Part shown: positions 43,032 to 52,232 of the stretch, piece by piece
Layout: every line of letters starts with the position of its first letter
Position numbering within the stretch: the stretch's first letter is position 1
DNA from: Nocardioidaceae bacterium
Lineage (GTDB): Bacteria > Actinomycetota > Actinomycetes > Propionibacteriales > Nocardioidaceae
Direction of reading: 5' to 3'
NCBI GenBank assembly: GCA_030655315.1
Contig: JAURVT010000006.1
Span: forward strand, 1-64,000
Length of the DNA: 64,000 nt
Notes under the pieces: generated by a model
Database searches by the model: none
Seen by the model: only the letters and a program-made list of their open reading frames with translations
Told to the model about the DNA's origin: nothing
Position numbers and translations under genes: made by a program

Positions 43032-44267
43032 TCAGCGCACCCCGACCGGCGGCCGCGACGCGCGCGAGGCGGCCTCCTGGATCGCGTTGGCGTGCGGCAG
43101 CGCCCAGGCGAACGCAATGCCCGTGGCCTCGAGGAGGTCGGGCGCGCACGGGGCGTCGGCGTCGACCTCGATCCGGGCCTGGAAGTCGCGCACCTCGGCG
43201 ACGAGGCCGCCGAGCGGCGTCGTGTCGTCGAAGGCCACCGCCGTGAGGTCGGCGTCGAGGTCGAGCGCGTCGCGGACCTCGTCCCGGTCGACGCCGAGCA
43301 TGACGTCGAGCGCCGAGACGAGACCGGCGGTGAACCCGAGGTCGGCCGAGCCGACCAGCCGGTCCTGCGCCAGCAGCTCGCAGGTCCGGGCGCGCACCAA
43401 AGCGGTCGCGATCCCGTCGGGCGAGGCGCCGTGCTGGGAGCCGAGCACCAGCAGCGCGATCCACTGCCGCAGCCGGTCCATCCCGAGCAGCACCATCGCC
43501 TGCCGGAGCGTCAGCGGCCGACGGGGCGTCCACGACGTGGCGATCGAGGTCGCCATCTGCAGCACCTGGAGCACCAGGCCCGGGTCGTGCCGCATCAGCT
43601 CCTCGAGCTCGGCGAACTGCAGGTCGCGGCGCAGCAGGGTGCCCGCGAGCCGGACGTGGCTCACCGCCGACACCGACACCGTGCGGCGGCTCATCCGGGC
43701 CGGGCGCGCCACGGCGTAGCCCTGGAACAGGTGGAAGCCGCGCGAGCGGGCCCAGGCGACGTCCTCGTCGGTCTCGACCTTCTCGGCGACGAGCGAGACG
43801 TTGTAGGGCGCGAGGCGCCGCACGGTGTCGACGATCTCCTCGCGGGTCATCAGCAGGAAGTCGATCTTGACGAACGAGACCAGCGGCAGCAGCCGCTCGA
43901 CGCCGGGCGCCCAGCCGAAGTCGTCGAGCGCGAGGCGGTAGCCGTCGCGGCGCAGGCGCCGGCAGCCCTCGACCACCTCGTCGTCGACCACGACGGTCTC
44001 GACCACCTCGACCACCGTCCGGGACGGCGGCAGGGTGATCGGCGTGGTGCCCACCAGGACGCCGCGGTCGGCGTTGCAGAACATCAGCTTGCCGCCGGCG
44101 AGGTGCTCCAGCCCGATGGACATCGCCCCGAGCTGCACCCGGGCCGTCATCTGCTCGCCGTCAACGTTGTCAGGGGTGGCCTGGGTGGAGCGGTAGAGCA
44201 GCTCGTACCCCACCACCGCGAGCCGCGAGTTGACGATGGGCTGCCGCGCCAGCACGACCTCGATCAC
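43032..44267 (-). CDS. EAL-HDOD signalling protein (YuxH-like)
   Basis: 411-aa cytoplasmic protein. EAL domain about 1-195: YELLYR replaces EALxR, but DDFG (LALDDFGWAPG), the Lys in SFVKIDFLL and the Glu in AEKVET are kept, so c-di-GMP binding is possible and hydrolysis uncertain. HDOD domain about 200-395 (LQFAELEELMRHDPGLVLQVL), without HD metal residues. Divergent from a membrane GGDEF-EAL protein, suggesting one c-di-GMP module. It ends 6 nt after the LacI stop (convergent). Confidence 0.9.
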   Translation of the reverse strand: MIEVVLARQPIVNSRLAVVGYELLYRSTQATPDNVDGEQMTARVQLGAMSIGLEHLAGGKLMFCNADRGVLVGTTPITLPPSRTVVEVVETVVVDDEVVEGCRRLRRDGYRLALDDFGWAPGVERLLPLVSFVKIDFLLMTREEIVDTVRRLAPYNVSLVAEKVETDEDVAWARSRGFHLFQGYAVARPARMSRRTVSVSAVSHVRLAGTLLRRDLQFAELEELMRHDPGLVLQVLQMATSIATSWTPRRPLTLRQAMVLLGMDRLRQWIALLVLGSQHGASPDGIATALVRARTCELLAQDRLVGSADLGFTAGLVSALDVMLGVDRDEVRDALDLDADLTAVAFDDTTPLGGLVAEVRDFQARIEVDADAPCAPDLLEATGIAFAWALPHANAIQEAASRASRPPVGVR

Positions 44268-44437
44268 CAGCTACCGCCCCCCTCGTCGCGTGGCGTCGTA
44301 CCGCGCCACCTGTCTCATCGGTCGGTCGGGCCCGATGCTGAGGGGGACGGAGGTGTCATCTCGGGCGATCTGGCGGCCGTCCCCATTGACGGGGCCGTTC
44401 TGCTCGTCTGTGGGCGCGAACGGCCGATGGGGACGGT

Positions 44438-46681
44438 GTGCCCCCGGTGACCGCTGCGATCCCCCGTGCCCTCTCGTGGGCCGTGATCGGCGTGTTCCCA
44501 CTGGTCGGCGCACTGTTCGTGCTGGGCGACGGGAGCGCGCTCGGCACCGCCGTCGCGGCGGCCGTCGTGCTCGCCGCCGTCGCCGCCGCCTGCTGGGGCG
44601 GCCGCGCGCACCTCGACCTCCCGGTGCTCCGCTGGTCGCTCGTGGGGTGCGCCGCCGGGTTCGTGCTCTCCGAGCTGACCCGCGTGGCCGTGGCCTCGGG
44701 CGGTCTCGGCGGCTCCCGGGCGCTGGCGGTACTGCCGCTGGTCCCCGCCCTGGCGGGCTACGGGCTCGCCCTGCTCTTCATCGTCGTGATGGTGCGACGG
44801 GTGGCCTCGCAGGCGGGCCTGGTGCTGTGGATCGACGCCGGGCTGCTCGCCGTCGGTGTCACGCTCGTGGCGTGGACGACGCTGGTGACGCCCGTCCTGA
44901 CCGACCCCGCCCGCGTCCAGGAGGCGGCGTTCGGGGTGCTCTACATCGGCATCGACGCCCTCATCATCGGCCTGGTCCTGCAGCTCAGCGTCCGTCCGGT
45001 CGCCCGCGTGCCGGCGTTCTGGTTCATGCTCGGTGGGTTCGCTGCGATGACCGTCGGCGACGTCGGCCGCGCGCTGGAGGTCGCCGGACGTCTCGACGCG
45101 TCCCCGGCGGCCATCGACGTCTGGCAGCTGGCGGCGTTCGTCCTCCTGACGGCCACCTGCCTGCACCCCTCGGTGGCCGAGCTGCGCACGGGCGCCGCCG
45201 ACCACGCGGTGCACGCAAACCCCGCCCGCCTGGTCATCTCCTACGTCGCGCTCACGGTGCCGACGATCGTGCTGCTGGAGAACCGCTCGGCCTCGGGCCT
45301 GGAGCACCGGCTGCGGACCGCCCTCTACGTCGTCCTGGTCTCCGCGGTGTTCGCGCGGATGTGCCTGACCGCGGTGCACCTCGCCCGCCTGCAGCGCACC
45401 ACCCGGCACCGGGCCGACCACGACGAGCTGACGGGGCTGCTGAACCGGTCGGCGACGCTCGCCACCCTCCAGCGCCGCCTCGACCGGACCGACGGGCGCA
45501 CCACCCACCTGCTGTTCGTCGACGTCGACCACTTCAAGCAGGTCAACGACACCTGGGGCCACGGCACGGGCGACGCGGTGCTACGCCAGGCGGCGTCCCG
45601 CATCCTGCGGGCGTCCGGCCCCGGCGCGGTGGTGGGCCGCGTCGGCGGCGACGAGTTCGTCGTCGGCTGCCACGAGGACCCGCTCGCCGTCGCCACCCGG
45701 ATCCGCGGCGCGTTCGCGGAGTCGTTCGCGCGTCCCGACGGGGAGCCCCTCGCGGTCACGTGCTCCATCGGCGTCGCGAGCCAGGGCGAGGGCACCGGCA
45801 TCGACACGCTCGTGGCCGACGCGGACGTCGCGATGTACTCGGCCAAGAAGGCCGACCGGAACTCCATCCGCCAGTTCTCCCAGCAGGAGCGGCACCTCGC
45901 CGACGAGACCGCGCAGCTGCGCCAGCTGCTCGACGGCGCGCTCGAGCGCGACGAGCTGGCCGTGCACCTCCAGCCGCTCGTCGACGTGGACGGCGCGATC
46001 GCCGGCTACGAGGCGCTGCTGCGGTGGACCGTCCCGGGACGCGGCCCGGTGCCGCCCGACGTGTTCGTCCCCATCGCCGACGGCGCCGGCCTGATGGAGC
46101 GGCTCGGCGCGTGGGTGCTGCGCGAGGCGTGCGCGCACCTCGTCCCGCTCCGCGAGCGGCACGGGCCCGACCTCTACGTGAGCGTCAACCTCACCGCGCG
46201 CCAGCTGGCCGACACCGGTCTGCACGACGCGGTGACGTCGGCGCTCCGCTCGGCGGACCTGCCGCCGACGGCGCTGTGGCTGGAGCTCACGGAGTCCTCG
46301 ATGGTCCGCGACACCGTCGCCACCCGCGAGAACGTGGCCGCGCTGCGCCGGATCGGCGTCGTGTTCGCGCTGGACGACTTCGGCACCGGCTTCGCCTCGC
46401 TCGCCCACCTCCACGACATCGACTGCCAGGTGGTCAAGATCGACCGGTCCTTCGTCGCCCGGCTGGGCGAGGCCGGGTCGGCCGAGGCGATCATCCGCGC
46501 CATCATCGCGATGGCGCACTCGCTCGAGCTCAGCGTCGTCGCCGAGGGCGTCGAGACCCGGGCCCAGGCCGAGCGCCTGCGCCTGCTCGGCGTGGACTAC
46601 CTGCAGGGCTACTACTTCGGTCGTCCGACCGCGTGGGACGTGCAGGCGGCGCTGCCCGCACCGGGCCGCCAGATCGCCTGA
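44438..46681 (+). CDS. Membrane GGDEF-EAL c-di-GMP protein
   Basis: 747 aa. N-terminal 7-8 membrane segments (about 10-300) of sensor type, then a GGDEF domain with intact GGDEF at 403-407 (cyclase), then an EAL domain with EAL at 525-527, LELTESSMV, DDFGTGFASL, KIDRSFV and AEGVET all present (phosphodiesterase). No RxxD inhibitory site is seen just before GGDEF. So it may both make and degrade c-di-GMP in response to a membrane signal. A second GTG nine nt downstream is an alternative start. Confidence 0.92.
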   Translation: MPPVTAAIPRALSWAVIGVFPLVGALFVLGDGSALGTAVAAAVVLAAVAAACWGGRAHLDLPVLRWSLVGCAAGFVLSELTRVAVASGGLGGSRALAVLPLVPALAGYGLALLFIVVMVRRVASQAGLVLWIDAGLLAVGVTLVAWTTLVTPVLTDPARVQEAAFGVLYIGIDALIIGLVLQLSVRPVARVPAFWFMLGGFAAMTVGDVGRALEVAGRLDASPAAIDVWQLAAFVLLTATCLHPSVAELRTGAADHAVHANPARLVISYVALTVPTIVLLENRSASGLEHRLRTALYVVLVSAVFARMCLTAVHLARLQRTTRHRADHDELTGLLNRSATLATLQRRLDRTDGRTTHLLFVDVDHFKQVNDTWGHGTGDAVLRQAASRILRASGPGAVVGRVGGDEFVVGCHEDPLAVATRIRGAFAESFARPDGEPLAVTCSIGVASQGEGTGIDTLVADADVAMYSAKKADRNSIRQFSQQERHLADETAQLRQLLDGALERDELAVHLQPLVDVDGAIAGYEALLRWTVPGRGPVPPDVFVPIADGAGLMERLGAWVLREACAHLVPLRERHGPDLYVSVNLTARQLADTGLHDAVTSALRSADLPPTALWLELTESSMVRDTVATRENVAALRRIGVVFALDDFGTGFASLAHLHDIDCQVVKIDRSFVARLGEAGSAEAIIRAIIAMAHSLELSVVAEGVETRAQAERLRLLGVDYLQGYYFGRPTAWDVQAALPAPGRQIA

Positions 46682-46793
46682 CGCCCGGGCGCCCGCGGCC
46701 GTCGAGCCGTGCCCCGGTCCCCGCGACGCACCCGTGCTGTGGAAATCTCGGTCGGGCCGTGCCCGCGCCGCGGGCCCGAGGAGAGGATCGATC

Positions 46794-48050
46794 GTGCCCG
46801 CTGCCGAGTCGGCGTCCGGACCGCACCGGGGCCGTCGCCAGGTCCGTCAGTCCGAGAAGCTGCACGACGTCCTCTACGACATCCGCGGCCCGGTGAACGC
46901 CCGCGCCCAGCAGATGGAGGCCGCGGGGCACCACGTGCTGAAGCTCAACATCGGCAACCCGCAGACGTTCGGGTTCGAGGCGCCCGACTCGATCGTGGCC
47001 GACATGATCGCCGCGCTGCCCGTCTCGCAGGGCTACTCCGACGCACGGGGCATCGTCTCGGCCCGACGCGCGGTCGTCCAGCGGTACGAGCTCGAGGAGG
47101 GCTTCCCGCACGTCGACGTCGACGACGTGTGGCTCGGCAACGGCGTCTCCGAGCTGATCCAGATCGCCCTGCAGGCGCTCCTGGACGACGGCGACGAGGT
47201 GCTCATCCCGTCGCCGGACTACCCGCTGTGGACCGCGGCCACCAAGCTCGCCGGCGGTGTCCCGCGGCACTACCGGTGCGACGAGTCGTCTGGCTGGGAG
47301 CCCGACCTCGAGCACCTCGCGTCGCAGGTCACGGACCGCACCCGCGCGATCGTCGTGATCAACCCGAACAACCCCACCGGCGCGGTCTACTCCGCCGAGG
47401 TCCTCGACGGCGTCGCCGAGGTCGCGCGCCGGCACGACCTCGTGCTGATGAGCGACGAGATCTACGACCGCGTGCTCTACGACGACGCGGTGCACGTGCC
47501 GACGGCGACGCGCGCCCCCGACCTGCTCACGCTCACCTTCAGCGGTCTGTCCAAGGCCTACCGGGTGTGCGGCTACCGCGCCGGCTGGGTCGTCGTCAGC
47601 GACCCCGGCGGCGTCGCGCAGGACTACGAGCACGGCATCAACCTGCTCGCCTCGATGCGCCTGTGCCCCAACGTCCCGGCGCAGCACGCGATCCAGGTGG
47701 CCCTCGGCGGTCACCAGTCGATCCACGACCTCGTCCTTCCCGGCGGACGCCTGCGCGAGCAGCGTGACGCCGCCGTCACCGCGCTCCGCGCCATCCCCGG
47801 CGTCACCGTGGCCGAGCCCCGCGGCGCCCTCTACGTCTTCCCCCGCCTCGACCCCGACGTCTACCCCGTCCGCGACGACGAGCAGCTCGCCCTCGACCTC
47901 CTCCTGGCCCAGCGCATCCTGCTCACCCAGGGCACCGGCTTCAACTGGCCCCACCCCGACCACCTCCGCATCGTCACCCTCCCCCGTGCCGCCGAGCTCA
48001 CCGACGCCATCGCCCGGCTCGGGGTGTTCCTGTCCACGTACGCGCAGTGA
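46794..48050 (+). CDS. PLP-dependent aminotransferase, AlaA-like
   Basis: 418-aa fold-type I class I transaminase. Seen: LKLNIGNPQTFGFEAP near 45, DYPLWTAATKLAGG, INPNNPTGAVYS with the Asn/Pro loop, SDEIYDRVLYD (PLP-binding Asp/Tyr) and Lys254 in SGLSKAYRVCGYRAGW as the PLP Schiff-base residue. AlaA-type enzymes make alanine from pyruvate and glutamate. GTG start supported by GAGGAGAGG 8 nt upstream. Monocistronic. Confidence 0.92.
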   Translation: MPAAESASGPHRGRRQVRQSEKLHDVLYDIRGPVNARAQQMEAAGHHVLKLNIGNPQTFGFEAPDSIVADMIAALPVSQGYSDARGIVSARRAVVQRYELEEGFPHVDVDDVWLGNGVSELIQIALQALLDDGDEVLIPSPDYPLWTAATKLAGGVPRHYRCDESSGWEPDLEHLASQVTDRTRAIVVINPNNPTGAVYSAEVLDGVAEVARRHDLVLMSDEIYDRVLYDDAVHVPTATRAPDLLTLTFSGLSKAYRVCGYRAGWVVVSDPGGVAQDYEHGINLLASMRLCPNVPAQHAIQVALGGHQSIHDLVLPGGRLREQRDAAVTALRAIPGVTVAEPRGALYVFPRLDPDVYPVRDDEQLALDLLLAQRILLTQGTGFNWPHPDHLRIVTLPRAAELTDAIARLGVFLSTYAQ

Positions 48051-48142
48051 GGGTGGGTGACGGTGGGGTGTGGTCGGCCGGCTCTCGGGGGTGCGGGGGC
48101 CCACGATCCAGCGCACCCGCTGGTAGGGGAGCTCGCGGGTCG

Positions 48143-48427
48143 GAAGTGCGCAGCTACGGACGGGGCGGCGGGGGGGCGGGCCTGGTGGCCGGGCTCGGGT
48201 CTCGGACCGTGAGACACCCCCGCCACTGACCACGGCAAAGAGGCGCTTCCCACGGTGAATTCACCACGGCAAGCACCCTTTTGCCACGGTCGGCGTGACG
48301 GCTGGTGCTCGTGGGGCTCGCCGGTCCACCCACCGAGACGCACCCGGCCGCGACGCCCGGGCCGCGACCACCCCGTCCGTAGCCGCCTGTCGGCGCGCAC
48401 CCCGACGGCGCCGCACCCGGACCCGTC
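48143..48427. repeat. ~284-bp tandem unit, copy 1
   Basis: Direct repeat with copy 2 at a period of 316-317 bp, high identity with scattered substitutions and a 1-nt shift. Within it, 16-bp inverted repeats at 48153-48168 and 48368-48383 (15/16 match) bound a 231-bp core that holds a central GGTGAATTCACC palindrome (48255-48266). Confidence 0.9.
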
Positions 48428-48459
48428 AGCGCCTCCGCCACCCGGGGTGCTCGCGCGAC

Positions 48460-48743
48460 GAAGTGCGCAGCTACGGACGGGGCGGCAGGAGGCGGGCACC
48501 GCCGACGGGCCCGCGTCTCGGACCGTGAGACACCCCCGCCGCTGACCACGGCAAAGAGGCGCTTCGCACGGTGAATTCACCGCGGCAAGCACCCGTTTGC
48601 CACGGTCGGCGTGACGGCTGGTGCTCGTGGGGCTGGCCGGTCCACCCACCGAGACGCACCCGGCCGCGTCGCCCGGGCCGCGACCGCCCCGTCCGTAGCC
48701 GCCTGTCGGCGCGCACCCCGACGGCGCCGCACCCGAACCCGTC
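48460..48743. repeat. ~284-bp tandem unit, copy 2
   Basis: Second copy, 32 nt after copy 1. Its terminal inverted repeats at 48470-48485 and 48684-48699 match perfectly (16/16), and the central palindrome extends to CGGTGAATTCACCG. No transposase frame inside, so it would be a non-autonomous element if mobile. Confidence 0.9.
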
Positions 48744-48803
48744 TGGTCGCTGACGCTCGAGGTGCTGCGCGAGCAGGTGCTCGCGGCCCGCTGACGTCCG
48801 GAC

Positions 48804-49619
48804 TCACCCCTCGACGACCGGCCACCCGATCTCGGTGACGGGAGGGACGTCGGGGTCGTCGAGCGCGGAGACCAGGTAGCGCTCGCGCACCGGTCCCGGG
48901 GCGCCGATGCCACGGGTGGCGACGTGCGCGCCCAGGGCCCCGTAGGCACGGTCGATCTCGGCGTCCGGGCCGGCGTGCACGGTCACGGCGAGGTCGACCC
49001 CCGGAAGCACGTCAGCCACCACGCGCCCGATCGGCGCCACGTCGCCGGCCGCCTCGACGGGGCGGAACACCGTCACCTCACCGTGCTCGTCGCGGAACAG
49101 CTCGTCCGACCACAGGCCGCCGCGCGGCCCGAGCACGACCAGCCCGGACGCCGCGACCGCCGCGTCGAGCTCGGCGAACGCCTCGAGGTACCAGTCCGAG
49201 AGTTCCGCGAGATCGATCCGGTCGGCGATCGCCAGCACCGGCGTCGCCGGCACGCGGACGTGCTCGACCCGCACCGTCGGAACCGGCGCGACCAGGAGCG
49301 ACCGCAGCGACGCGACGGCCTCCTGCGTGCGGGCGAGACGGTTCTCCATCTCGTCCAGGTGCGCCGCGAGCAGGGCGTCGCGGGCCGCGCCGTCGGGCGC
49401 GCCGAGGACCTCCCTGATCCGCTCCACCGGCATCTCCAGCGCGCGGTAGCGCCGGATGGCCTGGGCGGTCGGCAGCTGCGCGACGTCGTAGCGCCGGTAG
49501 CCGGTGGTCGGGTCGACGTCGACCGGCTCGAGCACGCCCACCCGGTGGTAGTACCGCAGCGTCTTGGCGCTGAGGTGGGTCATACGCGAGAACTCGCCGA
49601 TGCTCAGCCTCGTCGCCAC
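48804..49619 (-). CDS. MerR-family regulator with GyrI-like effector domain
   Basis: 271 aa. Winged HTH at 5-75 (LSIGEFSRMTHLSAKTLRYYHRVGVL; core KTLRYYHRVG), coiled helix about 85-120, then a GyrI-like small-molecule domain from about 125 to the end (VEHVRVPATPVLAI). Multidrug-sensing BltR/TipA style. The GTG start is 48 nt from the divergent NTF2-like gene, whose promoter carries a MerR-type operator. Confidence 0.88.
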   Translation of the reverse strand: MATRLSIGEFSRMTHLSAKTLRYYHRVGVLEPVDVDPTTGYRRYDVAQLPTAQAIRRYRALEMPVERIREVLGAPDGAARDALLAAHLDEMENRLARTQEAVASLRSLLVAPVPTVRVEHVRVPATPVLAIADRIDLAELSDWYLEAFAELDAAVAASGLVVLGPRGGLWSDELFRDEHGEVTVFRPVEAAGDVAPIGRVVADVLPGVDLAVTVHAGPDAEIDRAYGALGAHVATRGIGAPGPVRERYLVSALDDPDVPPVTEIGWPVVEG

Positions 49620-49629
49620 GGGCCCATCC

Positions 49630-49660
49630 TTGACCCTCCCCCTGGAGGAAGGTCCAGCGT
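49630..49660 (+). promoter_or_regulatory. MerR-type promoter with 19-bp spacer
   Basis: TTGACC at 49630-49635, 19-nt spacer, CAGCGT at 49655-49660, then 7 nt to the ATG. The spacer is mostly an inverted repeat (ACCCTCC..GGAAGGT, 8 of 10 pairs), the layout that MerR proteins need to twist. Confidence 0.65.
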
Positions 49661-49667
49661 GGGCGCC

Positions 49668-50000
49668 ATGACCACGCTCCTGCCCTTCCAGGCCGCCCGC
49701 TACCTCGACGCCGTCGAGCGCGACGACGTCGACGCCGCCCTGTCCTGCCTCGCCCCCGGCGCCACCGTGGTCGACGAGGGCCGCTCCCACACCGGCGACG
49801 ACGTCCGCACCTGGCTCACCACGACCTCGTCGGAGTTCACCTTCACCCGCGACTTCCGCGGGCTCGAGCCGCTGGACGAGCACCGCAGCGTCGCCCGGTT
49901 CCACCTCGAGGGCGACTTCCCCGGCGGCGTCGTCGACCTCCGCTTCACCTTCACCACCGGCGCTGACGGCCTGGTCACGCGCCTCGAGATCGCACCCTGA
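49668..50000 (+). CDS. NTF2/SnoaL-like small protein
   Basis: 110 aa. Cone-shaped a+b barrel pattern: QAARYLDAVERDDVDAALSCLAPGATVVDEG then RSVARFHLEGDF and VDLRFTFTT. Such domains bind or transform hydrophobic ligands; catalytic residues are not evident. Likely regulated by the divergent MerR protein. A 7-bp hairpin (50006-50012/50019-50025) follows the stop. Confidence 0.85.
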   Translation: MTTLLPFQAARYLDAVERDDVDAALSCLAPGATVVDEGRSHTGDDVRTWLTTTSSEFTFTRDFRGLEPLDEHRSVARFHLEGDFPGGVVDLRFTFTTGADGLVTRLEIAP

Positions 50001-50033
50001 CGTCCCCCGGCTCGCTGAAGCCGGGCGACGGCC

Positions 50034-50045
50034 TACCGTCGACGC
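50034..50045 (+). promoter_or_regulatory. Leaderless-type -10 box of dienelactone hydrolase gene
   Basis: TACCGT at 50034-50039, 6 nt, ATG 50046; no ribosome site. Confidence 0.55.
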
Positions 50046-50789
50046 ATGGGACGCCACCTGACGATCAGCACCGACGACGGCACCGCCGAGGCCTACCTGG
50101 CCGGCGACGACGGGCGGCCGGGCGTCCTGTTCTTCGTCGACGCGATCGGCCTGCGTCCGCAGACCGAGGCGATGGCCGACCGCATCGCGGGCTGGGGCTG
50201 CACCGTGCTGGTGCCCCACGTCTTCTACCGCGACGGCAGCGCCGCCGAGCTCGCGCCGCACGGCGACCTGCGTGAGCCGGGCGAGCGCGAGGCCTTCTTC
50301 GCGTCCGGCGTGATGGACCGCGTCGGGGCCCTGACCCCCGAGCTGTCCGAGCCGGACACCCGGGCCTGGGTCCGCACCCTGCAGGAGCACGCCGCCGACG
50401 GGCCGATCGGCACCACCGGCTACTGCATGGGCGCCCGGCTCGCGGTGCGCGCGGCCGGCAGCCACCCCGGTCTCGTCGCCGCCGTCGGGGGCTTCCACGG
50501 CGGTGGCCTGGTCACCGACGGTCCCGACAGCCCGCACCTGGCCGTCGCCGGGTCGACCGCGTCCTACGTCTTCGGGCACGCCGACCAGGACGGCTCGATG
50601 CCGCCCGAGGCGATCGAGACGCTCGGCCGTGCCCTCGCGGCCGCGGACCGTCCGCACGTCAACGAGGTCTTCGCCGGGGCCGTGCACGGCTACTCGATGG
50701 CCGACACCTCGATGTACGACGAGGTCGCCGCCGAGCGCCACTTCACCGTCCTGCGACGCCTCCTCACGGACGCACTCGGGCTGGCCTGA
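50046..50789 (+). CDS. Dienelactone hydrolase family protein
   Basis: 247-aa a/b-hydrolase. Nucleophile Cys127 in TGYCMGARLA, acid Asp180 or Asp182 in FGHADQD, His214 in AVHGYSM; residues IGLRPQTEAMADRIAGWG after strand 1 are typical of DLH proteins. Hydrolyses lactones or esters in the cytoplasm. Monocistronic. Confidence 0.9.
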   Translation: MGRHLTISTDDGTAEAYLAGDDGRPGVLFFVDAIGLRPQTEAMADRIAGWGCTVLVPHVFYRDGSAAELAPHGDLREPGEREAFFASGVMDRVGALTPELSEPDTRAWVRTLQEHAADGPIGTTGYCMGARLAVRAAGSHPGLVAAVGGFHGGGLVTDGPDSPHLAVAGSTASYVFGHADQDGSMPPEAIETLGRALAAADRPHVNEVFAGAVHGYSMADTSMYDEVAAERHFTVLRRLLTDALGLA

Positions 50790-50859
50790 CCGGCCCCCTG
50801 CGCCGCGGCCGGCGAATCGGACCAGACCGGGGCACTCTTCCTTGAGCGCGGGTGCCCGT

Positions 50860-50873
50860 CACGTGAAAACGTG
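50860..50873. promoter_or_regulatory. Candidate operator upstream of the carbohydrate importer
   Basis: CACGT-GAAA-ACGTG inverted repeat 46 nt before the binding-protein start, with TTGAGC at 50842-50847 as a possible -35 box. Weak evidence. Confidence 0.3.
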
Positions 50874-50918
50874 GGCGCACCCAGGCCCCCCGGGGCCGCC
50901 GCCACGAGGGGGATCTCG

Positions 50919-52232
50919 ATGACGCTCGACCGACGTACCTTCCTGTCCCGCACGGCCCTGTCGGCCGCGGGCCTGTCCAGCGCGGGGCTGCTGTCGGCCT
51001 GTGCCGGCTTCACCGGCTCGGACGAGGGCTCCGGCGGCAGCACCGGCGAGCTGACCTTCACCACCTGGGGCACCGACAGCGAGCTCGCGGGCTTCCGCCG
51101 CAGCATCGACGCGTTCAAGAAGGCCAACTCCGGAGCCGAGGTCGTCCTCAACGCGGTGCCGTACGAGCAGATGTTCACCAACATCGACGCCCAGCTGCAG
51201 TCGGGCGAGGCGCCCGACCTGTTCCGCGTCGACTACGACAACCTCGGCACCTACGCCGGGCGCGGCCAGCTGCTCAACCTGGAGAAGCTCGTCGACCCCT
51301 CGCTGGGCGAGGAGTTCACCGACGCGATGTGGCAGGCCGTGCAGTTCGAGGACGCCCCGTACGGCGTGCCGCACCACACCGACACCTCCGCGATCCTCTA
51401 CAACAAGGGCGCCCTCGAGTCGGCGGGCGTCACGAGCGTGCCCACCACGCTCGACTCGGCCTGGACGTGGGACGAGTTCGAGGCGGTGGCGCTCAAGCTG
51501 CGCGCCGACCTGCCCGACGACCGCTACCCGTTCGCCTACAACTGGCAGCAGAGCGGCGTCACCCGCTGGCTCAGCTGGCTCTTCCAGGCCGACGGACGCT
51601 TCCTCGCCGACGACCTCACCACGCCGGCCATCGACTCCGCAGCCGGTCGGGCGGCGGTCGACTTCACCGCCTCCTTCTTCCCGCGCAAGCTGGTGCCGGC
51701 CAACAGCTCGGTGAAGTCGTCGGTCTACGCGAGCGACATCTTCTTCTCCGAGACCGTCGCCATGACGTTCGCCGGCGCCTTCCTGCTCCCCGACGCCGAC
51801 AAGCTCGCGTCGTTCGGGTGGGGTGCGACGTTCTCGCCGCGCGACGCCCGCGGGGGCGGCGACCTCGGTGGCAACGCGCTCGTCGCCACCGCCGACGCCA
51901 AGAACCCCGAGCTGGCCGCCGAGTTCCTCACCTTCATGACGACGCGGGGCCCGATGGAGGACTTCTGCAAGGGGTCGAGCCTGCTGCCGACCCGCAAGGA
52001 CCTGGTCGACCGCGGCATCGAGTTCGCGGTGCGTCCCGAACTCTCGACGGTCTTCCTGCAGCAGGCCTCCACCGTGCGTCCCGCCGACGCCGAGCAGGTG
52101 GCGTCACCGTCGATGGCGCAGATCAACACCGTCCTGAGCGACCAGCTCGAGCTGGCATTCACCCAGGGCCAGAGCACCGAGGAGACGCTGGCGAACATGA
52201 CGTCCGGGATCGCCGAGGCCACGGCGTCATGA
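50919..52232 (+). CDS. Carbohydrate ABC transporter substrate-binding lipoprotein
   Basis: 437 aa. Signal region has a twin-arginine-like DRRTFLSR at 4-11 and a lipobox LLSACAG near 28, so a Tat- or Sec-exported lipoprotein. Then the type-2 sugar-binding fold (family 1): TFTTWGTDSEL, GEAPDLFRVDY, YGVPHHTDTSAILYNK and AGAFLLPD. Ligand is probably a di- or oligosaccharide or related compound. First gene of a three-gene importer operon. Confidence 0.93.
   Translation: MTLDRRTFLSRTALSAAGLSSAGLLSACAGFTGSDEGSGGSTGELTFTTWGTDSELAGFRRSIDAFKKANSGAEVVLNAVPYEQMFTNIDAQLQSGEAPDLFRVDYDNLGTYAGRGQLLNLEKLVDPSLGEEFTDAMWQAVQFEDAPYGVPHHTDTSAILYNKGALESAGVTSVPTTLDSAWTWDEFEAVALKLRADLPDDRYPFAYNWQQSGVTRWLSWLFQADGRFLADDLTTPAIDSAAGRAAVDFTASFFPRKLVPANSSVKSSVYASDIFFSETVAMTFAGAFLLPDADKLASFGWGATFSPRDARGGGDLGGNALVATADAKNPELAAEFLTFMTTRGPMEDFCKGSSLLPTRKDLVDRGIEFAVRPELSTVFLQQASTVRPADAEQVASPSMAQINTVLSDQLELAFTQGQSTEETLANMTSGIAEATAS

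Larger units (their letters stand above)
48051..48803. other. 753-bp gene-free block containing tandem repeats
   Basis: Between the aminotransferase stop and the MerR gene stop. Open frames here are fragments of the repeat and show no protein family. Two ~284-bp direct repeats fill 48143-48743; the remainder has no recognisable signal. Confidence 0.8.

Noticed and set aside
48154-48949. Ala/Pro/Arg-rich open frames in the repeat block
   Set aside because: They reappear in both repeat copies in several frames, have no ribosome site or family, and are explained by high GC.
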